Positions 11,701 to 21,707 of a DNA stretch of 64,000 nt are shown piece by piece. A program made the translations under genes and the position numbers. The first letter of the stretch is position 1. Every line of letters starts with the position of its first letter. The notes below the pieces were generated by a model. The model had not been told where the DNA came from, searched no databases, and saw only the letters and a list, made by a program, of their open reading frames with translations. Source of the stretch: Tigriopus japonicus (Eukaryota; Arthropoda; Copepoda; Harpacticoida; Harpacticidae); contig CM021323.1 of NCBI GenBank assembly GCA_010645155.1, positions 2,895,835-2,959,834 of the forward strand. The letters are read 5' to 3'.

Positions 11701-14700
11701 TCAATTCGATCGAATCCGAATCTAATACGCCTATATCTGTTATGTATGTGGTGGACTCGCAGCCCCACTGGGACCCTTAAAGCCACAACTCTGAAAACCA
11801 AAAATCATTTTTCTGCTGTACCCAGCTAGTTGTTGAATTCAGTTGTCTATTGTACTCAGTTTTTCGTAGTACCCAGTTTTCCATTTCACCCAATTTTCCT
11901 GTGTACCCAGTTTTCCGTCGTACCCAATTTTCTTATTTACTTAGTTTTCCCTTATACCCAGTTTTCCGTTGCACCTAGCTTTCTTGTACTTAATCTTCCA
12001 GTACCGAGTTTTCCGCTGCACCCAGTTTTCCTGTACTGAATCTTCCAGCACCGAGTTTTCCCCTGCACCCAGTTTTCTTGTACCCCTAACGTTCTAACTC
12101 TGAAGTAGAAACCGAAAAACTGGAATTGTTTGCATGCAAAAGCAAGCCTACCTGGTTCATTGAACAAGTTAATCTTGTTTCCGAGCTTCAAAGTATCAAT
12201 CAAGGTATGGCATTGTTCGCGATGATATGTTAATCAAGGTTAGGAAATTTTCGAGTTTTTAGAAACAAACAGCAATTTTTGGCTTTTTCTTGCCTCAATC
12301 AATGAAATTTTGCGGGATTTGGCTCAAAAAAAAAAGAAAATTACGCGTGCATTTTAGGACCTTTTCAAGGTATTTATGTTTATATCAGTTTTAGAATAAT
12401 GTGTGCAAAGCAAAATTGCCAAAGGTTAAAGTCAAGACAAACTTAAAACTGCAAACATTTGCCTAGAATTTAGACAAAATTCGGTCAAATTTAACATTTT
12501 TATGAATGCAAGTGAAATTTTTAGGCCGGGAAATTGCAATTTTTAGCAACTTTGGTTGAATTGAGTGCAATTTTGAACAAGAGACACTGCAACCTTAAGG
12601 CTAAAAAACTGCAACTTTGGGGCAAAAAAACAAATGTGTCTAAGCCTTGGTCATTAAAAGCATTGGCATTTGAGCACACACATTTTCATAGAGCAAAGCT
12701 AACCATCCTAGTTATCCTTGGGAAGAGACTGCTTTTAAAAACATGCATTTTTACAAAAATAATCCTTTAAAATTAGTGATGGACCGAAAGGGCTCATAAC
12801 CGAAACCGAAAGTTTCGGCCGAAAGAGGGCTTAACCGAAACCGAAAGCAGCTGACCACAAAATTGTATTAATGCAGAATCCACCTTAAAAATTAAATTTC
12901 TCATGTGTTTAATAAGATGTTGAGTAGTCGCAAATTTTGAAAGATCGGGAAACTTGAATTTCAGAGGTTCTTGGACGAAAAATTTTTCGATTTTATTGTC
13001 AAAGTCCATCCTTTATAGTGCATGTCTGCTTTCGGTTTCGGTAGGCATAACCGAAACCGAAACTGTAATTTCGGCCGTAATTTCGGCAGAAAGCGCTTAA
13101 ATAGATGCCTAATTTGAGTACTCGTTGCTGTTTTCAGCGACGAAAAATCCGCTCCCTAGTCATTATTGTCATCTTCATTAAAAAGGAAGCCAATTTGCAA
13201 AGTTCATCCATACTTGGCCAAACTGTTGCAGGTGTAATAAGTTGCCTTGATGTCATAGGTACGGCTCCCGATACCAATTCCTTGGGAAATAGTAAGTATT
13301 CCAGCATCTCCTGTGGTACCAGTTTCAAAATACACTGAAAAAACAATAAAATCAGCATTACTGAAATAAATAGAGCAAATTTAGTGAAGGTTAACCCCCC
13401 TATTTTTTGGGAAAAATAGGTTATGCAGTTTTGTTTCTTTTTTTTGTTGAGTGTTGGTGAGAGATTGCCCAGGACACAAGCTTAAAAGAAGAAAACGGAA
13501 AGAAATTGGTCATGATTTGCTCACTGTGTTGTCCTGTTAAAGTTCCACAAACACTAGGGGGAAAACCATTGGCCGTGCCGGAAAACGGACTTGATACCGT
13601 TAAGGCATCGTTATTAGCGCCACAAATCCCTGGAAAAGATAAGTATTTTTTTTAATTTTAGATCTTGCTGTTCCTGGGTCGTATATGAACGACATTACTC
13701 ACCTCCTGGAGCCAATGTTGAAAAAGTGCGAAAGTCTAGCCTGCAAGATGGAGATTCAACTAGAGCTCTAGATTCAACAATAAATGATGATTAGAGCGAC
13801 CGAAAATACTTCATCAGTTTGAATTCCATTGAAGTCAATTACATTTTCAAAAATGTACTTGTACTCAATTACATTTTTCAAAGAAGTAATTGCAATTGTA
13901 ATCAAATACGTACATTTTATCAAGTAATTTAACCAACTCTACTTGGATTTTGATAATCTATCCCTCTCTGAACATATTTAAATAATTTTATAGAATATTT
14001 GTCCGTTTAATTTAGATTTAAAATGAGAATCAACAGTTTCAAAAATTCAACCAATCCATACGGGTACTTTTTGACTTAGTCACTAAGCCTTGAACAGTGC
14101 AACTCACTGAGCTAAAGTGGTTTTTGGCAGAAATCATGGCATTAAATTCACAACGATGCCCTGCTTTTTTTGTTGACGTCACGAAGCCCACGACGAATTG
14201 ACTAGGCTTATTTGGCAAAGCAGTGTTTCATTATAAAACTCCTAGACGATGTTATCTGTTGAGTACATCAACGCTTTCTTCTGCTTTCATTATCGAAGCA
14301 CACAAACAAATTACACCCTTGCCATCTGTTGGGGACAGATTAAAGTAAACTAATAAAAGGGAGGAGACGCGGTGTTGTGGTTAGCGCAGTTTCCTATGAT
14401 AAGAGAGGTCCCAGGTTCGATTCTCCTCCCCGACCTTTCTCAAGGAAACTTTTGGACGTTAATTCACACCCACAGACGGAGAACCATTCTGATACCGGAC
14501 TTGAATTTGCCTATCGGAAATACTTGGACGATGTGATGGCTGGCCGGGCGAGGATAATAAAACCTCCGACCCTAGCAATCCAAAAATAAAAAATAAAAAA
14601 ATGACGTCTCGACCTATCTGCTCAGCACAGTTCAAGCTCCATACTATTTGACTCTATAGCTGAGTAGGCAGACCCAGACGATAGTACTTTAATCTACGTA

Positions 14701-15882
14701 GAGGGCTAACAGAAAAATGACTCTCCAAAAATATTCGTGAGTCACCAAGCCTACACTGTGTGTGTGATGGGATTTGATGTTGAACACGCTTAGTTACGTG
14801 ATTCAAAACCAGAACTTGCCTTTTTAGGGAGTCACCGGCAAAATTACTCATTCAACTGCTTTGCACGAACAAGAGCAATGCATGCATGAGCCACTTGACA
14901 CCCTTACTGCCGGATCAACAAAGTGTGCTCAAAACAAATCTCCACTGACTGAACTGGAGTGACATTTCTCTGTTAGCCCTCTACTTTAATACATCCCCAC
15001 CAGATTTCAAAGGGTGGCATTTGTTGCCTAGCTTTGGCAATCAAAGCAAAAGAAAGCGTTTATAAAGTCAAAGATAACCTAACTCATACAGTTGTTTCTA
15101 ATAAAGGACCCTTGATTTGTAGTGGTCAAAGGAGGAGTGACTTGGAGCAGGATTTTTCAAAATCATTCACATCGATAATGTGCCTGGGGAAATGTTATTA
15201 ACGGGTATTCAAACTCACCGTATTTGACACAAATCTAAAAAAGAGAAAGGGAGAATATGAAAAAATCAACTAAACCTGGTGTAAAAACACGTCAAATAGT
15301 TCAGCAACCATCTTACTATCACAGATTCGTTTGAAATTGTAAATGCAAGTTTGACTTGCAGCCGTGTTAGCCGACGGAAAACCATTATTCTAAAAAGATG
15401 AAGGAACAGAATAATAAATGGATTTGTTGAGTTTAGAATTTCAAGATTCAATCTATTGTGAATTTCGTTCTCTCACCTGAATGTACGAGCAGTTCTAAAA
15501 TGTTGAAAAAGTATTAAGCTTGATACCTGTATCAGTTATGATCACACATACCTGCTTAACCATTTGATCAGTTCCACAATTACCACTCAAAGCAACAAGA
15601 CAACACACGCCAAAGCCTAAAATCATTTGGAGTATGTACCCCTGAAAAGTGTATTTCAATGTGGTTAATTCATCATTACCTGCGGCACAATTGCCTGCTG
15701 GTGATCCACCCGTTTCGGTACACTCAGAAGCAGTCATACACGTTCCACCGAGGCTTTCACTTCCTGTTGTGGTACAGGGATCATTCTAAAAAACAAGAAC
15801 ATGTCCATGGAACAATCAGTATTCATCATCTCATTTGCACGTCTTACCTTAAACGTGACAATGTTAAACAGACTGAAGAGTT
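8763..15882 (-). CDS. Gene B: secreted CUB-like protein, 13 exons, first exon not found
   Basis: Exons in transcript order: 15848-15882, 15680-15785, 15552-15616, 15477-15494, 15317-15389, 15219-15234, 13703-13740, 13525-13629, 13214-13334, 11283-11404, 9090-9172, 8928-9024 and 8763-8863 (stop TAG at 8763-8765). They total 980 nt (325 codons plus stop) and every junction keeps phase. Motifs in order: LFSLFNIVTFK, NDPCTTTG, GGTCMTASEC, GFGVCC, NCSYIQ, NNGFPSAN, RICD, LCQIRLDFRTF, ICGANNDALTVSSPF, VCGTLTGQH, GTTGDAG, APAGCTQYF, CIRQELGFCQL, MFCGN and GFSLDYDQVPCT. This is a cysteine-rich CUB-like fold with flanking family domains. The signal-peptide exon should lie above 15882 but I could not identify it. 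The donor after 9090 is GC (gcaagt). Introns hold hAT MITEs, a SINE and a degenerate minisatellite. Gene D is its closest relative here. Confidence 0.9.
9796..10582. mobile_element. hAT-like MITE built of a TTCGTC word array
   Basis: The left end reads TAGGGACAGGAACTTTAGAC and the right end is its near-perfect inverse (GTCTAAACTTCCTGTTCTTA). Flanking octamers GCCGTTAA (9788-9795) and GTCATTAA (10583-10590) agree at six of eight positions, as expected of an aged 8-bp target duplication. Blocks at 9825-9930 and 10385-10570 are degenerate reiterations of TTCGTC in T-rich context, and the inner TIR (GACGAAT) is the inverse of that word. No transposase frame is present. The element lies in an intron of gene B (9173-11282), which it does not disrupt. 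Confidence 0.7.
10650..11135 (+). repeat. Dispersed repeat copy, relative of 23505-25130
   Basis: Positions 10835-10900 (ACGCACCTTAGTCCGTCTTC) and 10960-11130 (GACGGGAACTGAC, CCACCCACTCTACTGCAAT, ACATTCTAGTCAA) match the repeat at 23515-23710. An AT-rich insertion (about 10905-10960) and a partial duplication of GACGGGAAC interrupt it. The segment at 10650-10830 is G+C-richer than its surroundings but unrecognised. It lies within a gene B intron. Confidence 0.55.
11530..11720. repeat. Remnant with GGATTCG-type words and a hAT-like end
   Basis: Reiterated GAATCCGAA and GGATTGGATT words occur on both sides of CGGATCCGATGCACAACTCTA, which ends at about 11603. Nearly the same terminal string occurs at about 48344-48376. 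Read inversely it starts TAGAGTTGTGCATC, a hAT-like end, but I found no partner end or target duplication. Confidence 0.35.
11845..12095. repeat. Degenerate tandem array of a CCCAGTTTTCC word
   Basis: About 15 imperfect repeats of roughly 15-19 bp, each containing a variant of TACCCAGTTTTCC, fill this stretch. Spacing is irregular. The open frames across it are periodic artefacts of the repeat. It lies in the intron between gene B exons 13214-13334 and 11283-11404. No terminal inverted repeat was found. Confidence 0.7.
12096..12773. other. Gene B intron with weak GCAATTTTT/GCAACTTT reiteration
   Basis: Between about 12250 and 12640 the words GCAATTTTT, GCAACTTT and CAAAATT recur irregularly (for example 12535-12550, 12567-12575 and 12588-12595). 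No ends, hairpin or coding signal were found. Confidence 0.4.
12774..13098. mobile_element. hAT MITE of the ACCGAAAC-word family, right end decayed
   Basis: The left end TAGTGATGGACCGAAAGGGC is identical to that of the intact copy at 17661-17994, and homology continues through the interior (GTCCATCCTTTATAGTGCAT against GTCCTTTATAGTGCATGTCT). The right end stops at AGCGCTT where the intact copy continues into the terminal repeat. Words ACCGAAAC and TTTCGGCC are reiterated at both ends. It lies in a gene B intron between exons 13214-13334 and 11283-11404. Confidence 0.85.
13741..15218. other. Gene B intron carrying a SINE and GTAATTAC-type words
   Basis: The intron between exons 15219-15234 and 13703-13740. 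It contains a tRNA-derived SINE (14357-14605) and, at about 13840-13930, irregular repeats of CAATTACATTTT and GTAATTGCAATTGTAAT. The same words recur at 57360-57470 and 62640-62755. Nothing else is recognised. Confidence 0.5.
14357..14605 (+). repeat. tRNA-derived SINE
   Basis: The 5' part has pol III internal promoter boxes: an A box at about 14378-14390 (TGGTTAGCGCAGT) and a B box at about 14414-14424 (GGTTCGATTCT), 35 bp apart. The first about 75 bp can be read as a decayed tRNA, starting GGGAGGAGACGCGG and closing with CTCCTCCCC. A non-tRNA body of about 150 bp follows, then an A-rich tail at 14575-14602 (AATAAAAAATAAAAAAATGA). This head-body-tail layout is that of a SINE rather than a tRNA gene. 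It sits in a gene B intron and has no protein role. Confidence 0.8.
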
Positions 15883-16437
15883 CTAAAATCGTGAAGAAAG
15901 CAAATAAGCACAAGTGAGGGAACGGGACTCAAAATTGAGCCCATTAAAGAACTAGGAAACTTCAATGGCATTTCCAATGACCACTCAGCCTAATCACAAA
16001 CCGTACTTTTTTGGCGCGTTTGTGTCCGATTGGTGAAGGGCTCAATCGCTGTTCCAATGGACAATATCCCAACAAAAATCCACAACTGAGTTGTTACAAC
16101 TGCAAAAACGTATAAGGCTGTTTAGACATTTGATGACACATCCGGGAAAACAACAGGAATTTTTAAGCCCTGCATATCAAAAACTGTACCTATGTTCAAC
16201 ATCGTCTCATTTCGTGGAAAATAAAACAAAAAAAATTTGCTTTGTTGAAATCTTAGTGAGGGGTGGACTTGAGATTTTGTTTTTCGGAAGTTTTGGTCAG
16301 AATTGGTATTACTCAAATTGAAATTTTGAAGCTGAATACTTTTCAAAGCAAGCTGCAAATCAGCACGAAAATTAGTTAAAATTATCAACTCCCCCGGACA
16401 TTCTGTAATGAAGGTACTATCCAAGTTTTTGGATTGG
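15883..16437. other. Upstream flank or first intron of gene B, no exon identified
   Basis: Gene B needs a first exon ending in phase 1 with a signal peptide. I searched the minus strand here and up to 18957 and found no convincing one. Minus- and plus-strand frames at 16091-16424 have no motif. Confidence 0.4.
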
Positions 16438-17120
16438 ATTATCTCATAAAAAGGAAATCAAATAACAGAGCATGGCCTATGATTGCCAAATAACATTATT
16501 TCAATGTTTTTTTGAGCAGCTTGAACACAATAAATACTTGGTGAGAAACAGAATGAGCAAATAGCTTAAAGTCGGTCGCAAATGGCGCCACTCTTTTCTT
16601 AGTTTCGCAATAAGTCATTTTAAGCCAACGAGAAAAAGAATCAGAAAACCTTAAAATAAAAACTTTGATTGTCAGTGCATTTGGTGAGCGTAAGATGCTA
16701 CCAATAAAATAACCTAGCTTTTTGCCTTTATGTCTTTGCCGTTATGTGACATGTCCTCGAAGACACTCAAGCTTACTTTTTACAATTTATGTTGATGTTC
16801 TAGCACTAGTTCCACTAGATAAAAACTTGGTAAAAAATGATAAAAATACTTGTAACACCTTACGCTAAAAAAAATGCACTGACAATCAAAGTTTTTATTT
16901 TGAGGTTCTCTTATTTTTTTTCTCGCCGGTTTAAATGACTTATTGAGTAACTAGCATAAGAGTTGCGCCATTTGTGACCAGTTTTGAGCAATTAGCTCAT
17001 TCTATTTCTCGCCAAGTACTTTTTTGTGTTCAAGGTGTTCAAAAAAAGGCCATAGGAATAATGTTATTTGTCAATCACAGTCCATGTTCTATTTTCTCAT
17101 TTCTTTTCTATGAGATTGTT
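16438..17120. repeat. Foldback element with about 245-bp inverted arms
   Basis: Positions 16438-16682 pair with the reverse complement of 16871-17120 at roughly four matches in five. Shared blocks include GCACTGACAATCAAAG, GAGCAAAT or AGCTCATT near the middle, and ATCTCATA at the outer tips. About 190 bp of unique sequence separates the arms. No coding frame or target duplication was recognised. A long-arm MITE or foldback transposon is likely. Confidence 0.75.
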
Positions 17121-17660
17121 CTAAAAACATGTCTTACTTTATGTTTGCTGCCACAGTGGATATTGATCAAAATCTAAACAAACAGTGAGTTCTTGAAAGT
17201 ACATCTGGGTTTCAGTCTTAACAACTAACAAACAATCTTGAATATTTGTGAATCTAGACACAAGTCTCGAAAGTGTAGTGTTCTCTGTCAGCGAAAAAAA
17301 AGAAGTTACTTCAGTCATTCTTACCCATGATGAAAGTGAGGTGATATCCGTTTGAGAGTTAACTTCCTACTGATAAGCTCGCAACTTCTTCGAGCAATCT
17401 GAGAACAAATTGTGGAATAAAAACGTGCCTTGAGGTTTTGACGGTTTGAGTGCCGTTGTTCAAACAGAAATGTGGACGGTTTTTCGGCTTGCGAATGGTC
17501 GATGAAACGATATTTACGGACGATCTTACAAAGCTCCGCCCTGTTTTCGCCGATGGATGCTCAGCCGACAAACCAACGCTCCAATCTATGGATCGTCGAT
17601 GTCGCTCAACATGCGAGAAGCAGAGTCCTTGATTAAAAGAGACCTGACATTAATAAAAAC
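17121..17660. other. Unassigned sequence including a G+C-richer block
   Basis: Positions 17345-17630 are less AT-rich than their surroundings and open on both strands (17359-17571 minus, 17450-17632 plus). No domain is recognisable, no splice-compatible link to gene B was found, and no terminal repeats were seen. Confidence 0.35.
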
Positions 17661-17994
17661 TAGTGATGGACCGAAAGGGCTCATTACCGAAACCGAAAGT
17701 TTCGGCCGAAAGAGGGCTTAACCGAAACCGAAACCGAATGCAGCTTACTACAAAATTGTAAAAATGCACAATTCACCTTAAGAATTAAATTGCTCATGTG
17801 TTTGATAGTCGCAAATTTTGAAAAATCGGGAAATTTTAATTTCAGTGGCGCTTGGGCGATTTTTTTTTTCGATTTTGTTGTCAAACTCCGTCCTTTATAG
17901 TGCATGTCTGCTTTCGGTTTCGGTAGGCATAACCGAAACCGAAACCGAAATTTCGGCCGTAATCTCGACCGAAAGCGCTTTCGGTCCATCACTA
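17661..17994. mobile_element. Complete hAT MITE with perfect 8-bp target duplication (ACCGAAAC-word family)
   Basis: The ends are TAGTGATGGACCGAAAG and its exact inverse CTTTCGGTCCATCACTA. The direct octamer ATAAAAAC flanks both sides (17653-17660 and 17995-18002), the 8-bp duplication typical of hAT transposition. Length is 334 bp. Both subterminal regions are arrays of ACCGAAAC and TTTCGGCC words, which extend the terminal repeat inward. There is no transposase, so it would depend on one in trans. It is the reference copy for the decayed relatives at 12774-13098 and 50729-50836. Confidence 0.95.
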
Positions 17995-18002
17995 ATAAAA
18001 AC

Positions 18003-18957
18003 TCCTTTAAGTTATTTAGCCCATTTGATGTGACGTCTGGAGGGCCAAAAGCTCTCGAGTGTGTCAAAATATGTTGCAAAAAATATTTTTTAACAGGCCA
18101 TGATTGTTTGTTGTGGGGTTAAAACTTCAAATAAAGTCTTTCGTTAGGTAACTTTTTTAAGCTAGATATTTTTAAAGCAGGCGCCGTAGTCTGGATGAGT
18201 GTAATCGGAGGCATAATTTACGAGAGCTGCAATTATCATGAAAATGTATTTTATTTCACTTTTTTCCCATTTTTTATTGTTTTTGGGTTCATATGCATTT
18301 TTTGCATTGTTATGGCGTTTTTATCTAAATTTATGGGCATTGTTCTGACATTTTTCTCTTTTATTTGCATTTTTGGCCTTGTTGTCGAAGTTTAGTGTTT
18401 TTACCAAATTCCTGAAAATTGTTGTTTCTTCAATAAAAAAACTGTAAACGTTTTGAATTGTCTTTACGGCCCTTAATTTTGATCTATTCAACGAATGATT
18501 TTTGACTTAGTTCAAATGTTACTTCATTGTGCGCTCTTTTTTACATTTTCTTTTCCATTTTTTGTCATTTTTGTTGCACTTTTTATGCATTTTTTGAACG
18601 TTTTGACTGGCATTATTTGCAATCCTAATAATCATTTGCACTTTTTCGGGTTTCAAACACACAACGACGTGAAACACTGCCTGGATACAACTATAGATCT
18701 AAATAGGGAGGAGATACATGTTTAGGCAGGTTGTTTAAAATCACATGAAAGTATGTAAGATTAAAGAGCCAATCATTGTTGTCGAAAATCAGTGGATCGA
18801 GGACAATGTTGTGCTACAACTACTCATGGTCACAAAACTACACTCAGGGTTGCGATCAAGTGTAGGCAAAAGTGTTTAATTCAGTCAATGTACCATTAAC
18901 TATTTTTTTCTTAATTAACCTCTTTCCTCATTAAGAATTAACAATTAAAGTTCAAAA
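18003..18957. repeat. T-rich GCATTTTT word array and flank
   Basis: From about 18240 to 18620, variants of GCATTTTT, CATTTTTT and TTTGCATT recur irregularly, which produces hydrophobic-looking plus-strand frames (18195-18395 and 18495-18725). I read those as composition artefacts rather than membrane proteins. No terminal inverted repeat was found. 18620-18957 has nothing recognisable. Confidence 0.45.
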
Positions 18958-20216
18958 TACAGGTATATGCGCTTAAGATTCCCGATTTTTTTGAACGGAA
19001 GGATTCACAAATTACGAGCTAAATAAGAGGGACTGGAACCTCATATTCTAACCACATATTGACATGGTATATAGCCACAAAATTACTCAAAATGAGCGCC
19101 ATTCGCTGCAATAGTGGCCTCCAGCCTTGACCGGAACTTCGCGCAACTGTTCCTCACGAAGCTCTGATCTAGGTTGGCTCAGGCATTCTTAATGGCTGTC
19201 TTGAGCTGGTTGTTGGAGGTGTACTTGGTACCTGAGAGGATGCCCTTCAAGTGCCCAAACACAGCGTAGTCCATCGGGGACAGGTCTGGTGAATGTGGAG
19301 GCCACATGTCCTTGGGGATGAACCATGGTGTCTCTCTCTGGAGGAACTCCTGGGTAACATTAGCTGTGTGGCAGCTCGCACCATCCTGTTGCCATCACCA
19401 GTTTCTTCCATAGGTTCTTCGTGCCCAGGGGAAGACCACTTTGCTCAGATAGCTCATGTATGTGGCCGCTGTGAGCCTCTCGCCCTGTTTCAAGAACACA
19501 AGTGGGCACTTCTGGCCATCAGAGCCCACCACTGCCAAGATTTGCAGGTGAGCATAATGTCTCTCCCTTGGGCTGTACTTGATGGGGCTTGGGGCATCTC
19601 CTGAGGCCTTTGCAAGGTAGAACCTGGTCTCATTGGTGACCATCTCACCAAGTGAGAATGGAGTCTCATCAGAGAACACCAAGACAACTTCGGCGGGCTT
19701 GTGCTTCAACTTGTTCAAAATGGCCTTTGACCTCTCCAACCTCTTCACCTTGTCAATGGGCTTTAAAGCTTGTCTAGGGACCCTCTTGAAGCTGTTCAAC
19801 ATGAGGTCCTCATTGACAAGGCGTTTCATGGTCCTTCTTGCAATCCCAAACTCCCTGGCAAGGCCGCAGATCGTGGCCTTGCCTTCACGCTCCTCCACTA
19901 CATCTTGGACAGAGTTGATGAGCTCCCCAGTCCTCACAGATTTCACTCTGGCTCGTTTGGGGACCTCTGCGGTGCCTCTGGCGATAGTGTTGTAGACAGT
20001 CTTCGGATCGCAGCCCAATTGCCTCGCTATATCGCACGTTCTCATTCCACGTGCGTGAAGAGTCAAAATTGAGGTCCTGACCTGGAACTGATCTGGGGTT
20101 GCGGTGGCCATGTCCAATGAACTTGAAGGCTGAATTTCGGTTAACAAGTCGAGGAGAGATGGAAATCGTTGCACAATAAGAGCCAAGTCCGAAGAACAAT
20201 AAATAGCGGAGAAAGT
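18958..20216 (-). mobile_element. Left, inverted copy of a DD37D Tc1/mariner-type transposon, one TIR missing
   Basis: This 1259-bp block is the exact reverse complement of 20449-21707 as far as I can see: position x pairs with 40665-x. It starts with TA plus the terminal repeat CAGGTATATGCGCTTAAGAT and contains the whole transposase frame on the minus strand (19083-20111). It stops at 20216, so about 41 bp including the other terminal repeat, present in the right copy at 20408-20448, are missing. Past 20216 the sequence is unrelated to the transposon. It carries the same two in-frame TGA codons as its twin, so it codes for no full enzyme. Confidence 0.93.
19083..20111 (-). pseudogene. DD37D transposase pseudogene, left copy
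   Basis: Mirror image of the frame at 20554-21582: start at 20111, first in-frame TGA at 19395-19397, second at 19179-19181, final TAA at 19083-19085. All visible residues are identical to the right copy, including both helix-turn-helix segments and the first catalytic aspartate (VFSDETPF). With stops before the second and third catalytic aspartates it cannot make an active enzyme. Confidence 0.92.
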
Positions 20217-20407
20217 CGGTAAAAATAGAAGAATAGAAGGTCGGTTGTTGAGGTACTTTAGAAGCATAGTAGAAGCATACCTAGAAACACAAAAGACGCA
20301 TATGAGATTGAGTAGAAATAACCATCCTTGATCACGTTTTGCTACAAAAGGTGTGATTGAAAAACGCAGCTTATGTAACGAAACATGATTGAGGGTGGTT
20401 ATTTATA
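20217..20407. repeat. Spacer between the twin transposons: arm and loop of an older foldback
   Basis: The reverse complement of 20217-20340 resembles the empty-site sequence formed by 20393-20407 plus 21706-21785. Shared strings include CTCAACAACCGACC, TGGTTATTT and CTCATA. The DD37D element thus seems to have inserted at a TA inside one arm of a pre-existing inverted repeat whose loop is about 20341-20392. The arms are clearly diverged, in contrast to the perfect transposon arms. Confidence 0.7.
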
Positions 20408-21705
20408 CAGGTACGTGCGCCTAAGATTCCCGATTTTAATGACATCCAACTTTCTCCGCTATTTATTGTTCTTCGGACTTGGCTCTTATTGTGCAACGAT
20501 TTCCATCTCTCCTCGACTTGTTAACCGAAATTCAGCCTTCAAGTTCATTGGACATGGCCACCGCAACCCCAGATCAGTTCCAGGTCAGGACCTCAATTTT
20601 GACTCTTCACGCACGTGGAATGAGAACGTGCGATATAGCGAGGCAATTGGGCTGCGATCCGAAGACTGTCTACAACACTATCGCCAGAGGCACCGCAGAG
20701 GTCCCCAAACGAGCCAGAGTGAAATCTGTGAGGACTGGGGAGCTCATCAACTCTGTCCAAGATGTAGTGGAGGAGCGTGAAGGCAAGGCCACGATCTGCG
20801 GCCTTGCCAGGGAGTTTGGGATTGCAAGAAGGACCATGAAACGCCTTGTCAATGAGGACCTCATGTTGAACAGCTTCAAGAGGGTCCCTAGACAAGCTTT
20901 AAAGCCCATTGACAAGGTGAAGAGGTTGGAGAGGTCAAAGGCCATTTTGAACAAGTTGAAGCACAAGCCCGCCGAAGTTGTCTTGGTGTTCTCTGATGAG
21001 ACTCCATTCTCACTTGGTGAGATGGTCACCAATGAGACCAGGTTCTACCTTGCAAAGGCCTCAGGAGATGCCCCAAGCCCCATCAAGTACAGCCCAAGGG
21101 AGAGACATTATGCTCACCTGCAAATCTTGGCAGTGGTGGGCTCTGATGGCCAGAAGTGCCCACTTGTGTTCTTGAAACAGGGCGAGAGGCTCACAGCGGC
21201 CACATACATGAGCTATCTGAGCAAAGTGGTCTTCCCCTGGGCACGAAGAACCTATGGAAGAAACTGGTGATGGCAACAGGATGGTGCGAGCTGCCACACA
21301 GCTAATGTTACCCAGGAGTTCCTCCAGAGAGAGACACCATGGTTCATCCCCAAGGACATGTGGCCTCCACATTCACCAGACCTGTCCCCGATGGACTACG
21401 CTGTGTTTGGGCACTTGAAGGGCATCCTCTCAGGTACCAAGTACACCTCCAACAACCAGCTCAAGACAGCCATTAAGAATGCCTGAGCCAACCTAGATCA
21501 GAGCTTCGTGAGGAACAGTTGCGCGAAGTTCCGGTCAAGGCTGGAGGCCACTATTGCAGCGAATGGCGCTCATTTTGAGTAATTTTGTGGCTATATACCA
21601 TGTCAATATGTGGTTAGAATATGAGGTTCCAGTCCCTCTTATTTAGCTCGTAATTTGTGAATCCTTCCGTTCAAAAAAATCGGGAATCTTAAGCGCATAT
21701 ACCTG
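20408..21705 (+). mobile_element. Right, structurally complete copy of the DD37D transposon
   Basis: The 1298-bp element is bounded by terminal inverted repeats of about 29 bp (left CAGGTACGTGCGCCTAAGAT, right the inverse of CAGGTATATGCGCTTAAGAT, about three mismatches) and flanked by TA on both sides (20406-20407 and 21706-21707), the Tc1/mariner target duplication. It holds one transposase frame with two in-frame TGA codons. The D148, D243 and D281 spacing (37 residues between the last two) with a final D as in mariner fits the DD37D or maT-type group. The ends are intact, so it could in principle still be mobilised in trans. Confidence 0.95.
20554..21582 (+). pseudogene. DD37D Tc1/mariner-type transposase, two in-frame stops
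   Basis: A 342-codon frame starts at ATG 20554 (MATATPDQ) and ends at TAA 21580. TGA codons at 21268-21270 (codon 239) and 21484-21486 (codon 311) interrupt it. Domains: paired-like DNA-binding region with helix-turn-helix segments at about residues 23-45 (CDIARQLGCDPKTVY) and 80-100 (CGLAREFGIARRTMKRL); catalytic D148 in VFSDETPF; D243 in WQQDGASCHT just after the first stop; D281 in SPDLSPMDY. The full length matches normal Tc1/mariner transposases. A product of 238 residues would lack two catalytic aspartates, so it is inactive. Confidence 0.93.
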
Positions 21706-21707
21706 TA

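Noticed and set aside
14357..14430. tRNA gene
   Set aside because: Boxes are present but the head is joined to a SINE body and an A-rich tail, and I could not fold a clean cloverleaf acceptor stem ending at a normal 3' end.
18195..18725. Hydrophobic plus-strand frames as small membrane proteins
   Set aside because: They follow from T-rich GCATTTTT reiteration; no conserved motif, start context or splice partner.
19293..21372. Additional frames antisense to the transposase
   Set aside because: They are shadows of the transposase reading frame in the two inverted copies.
20554..21582. TGA codons in the transposase as recoded sense or selenocysteine codons
   Set aside because: Both lie in conserved coding context near the catalytic region with no structural support for recoding; host genes here end with TAG, TAA and TGA; mutation is simpler.
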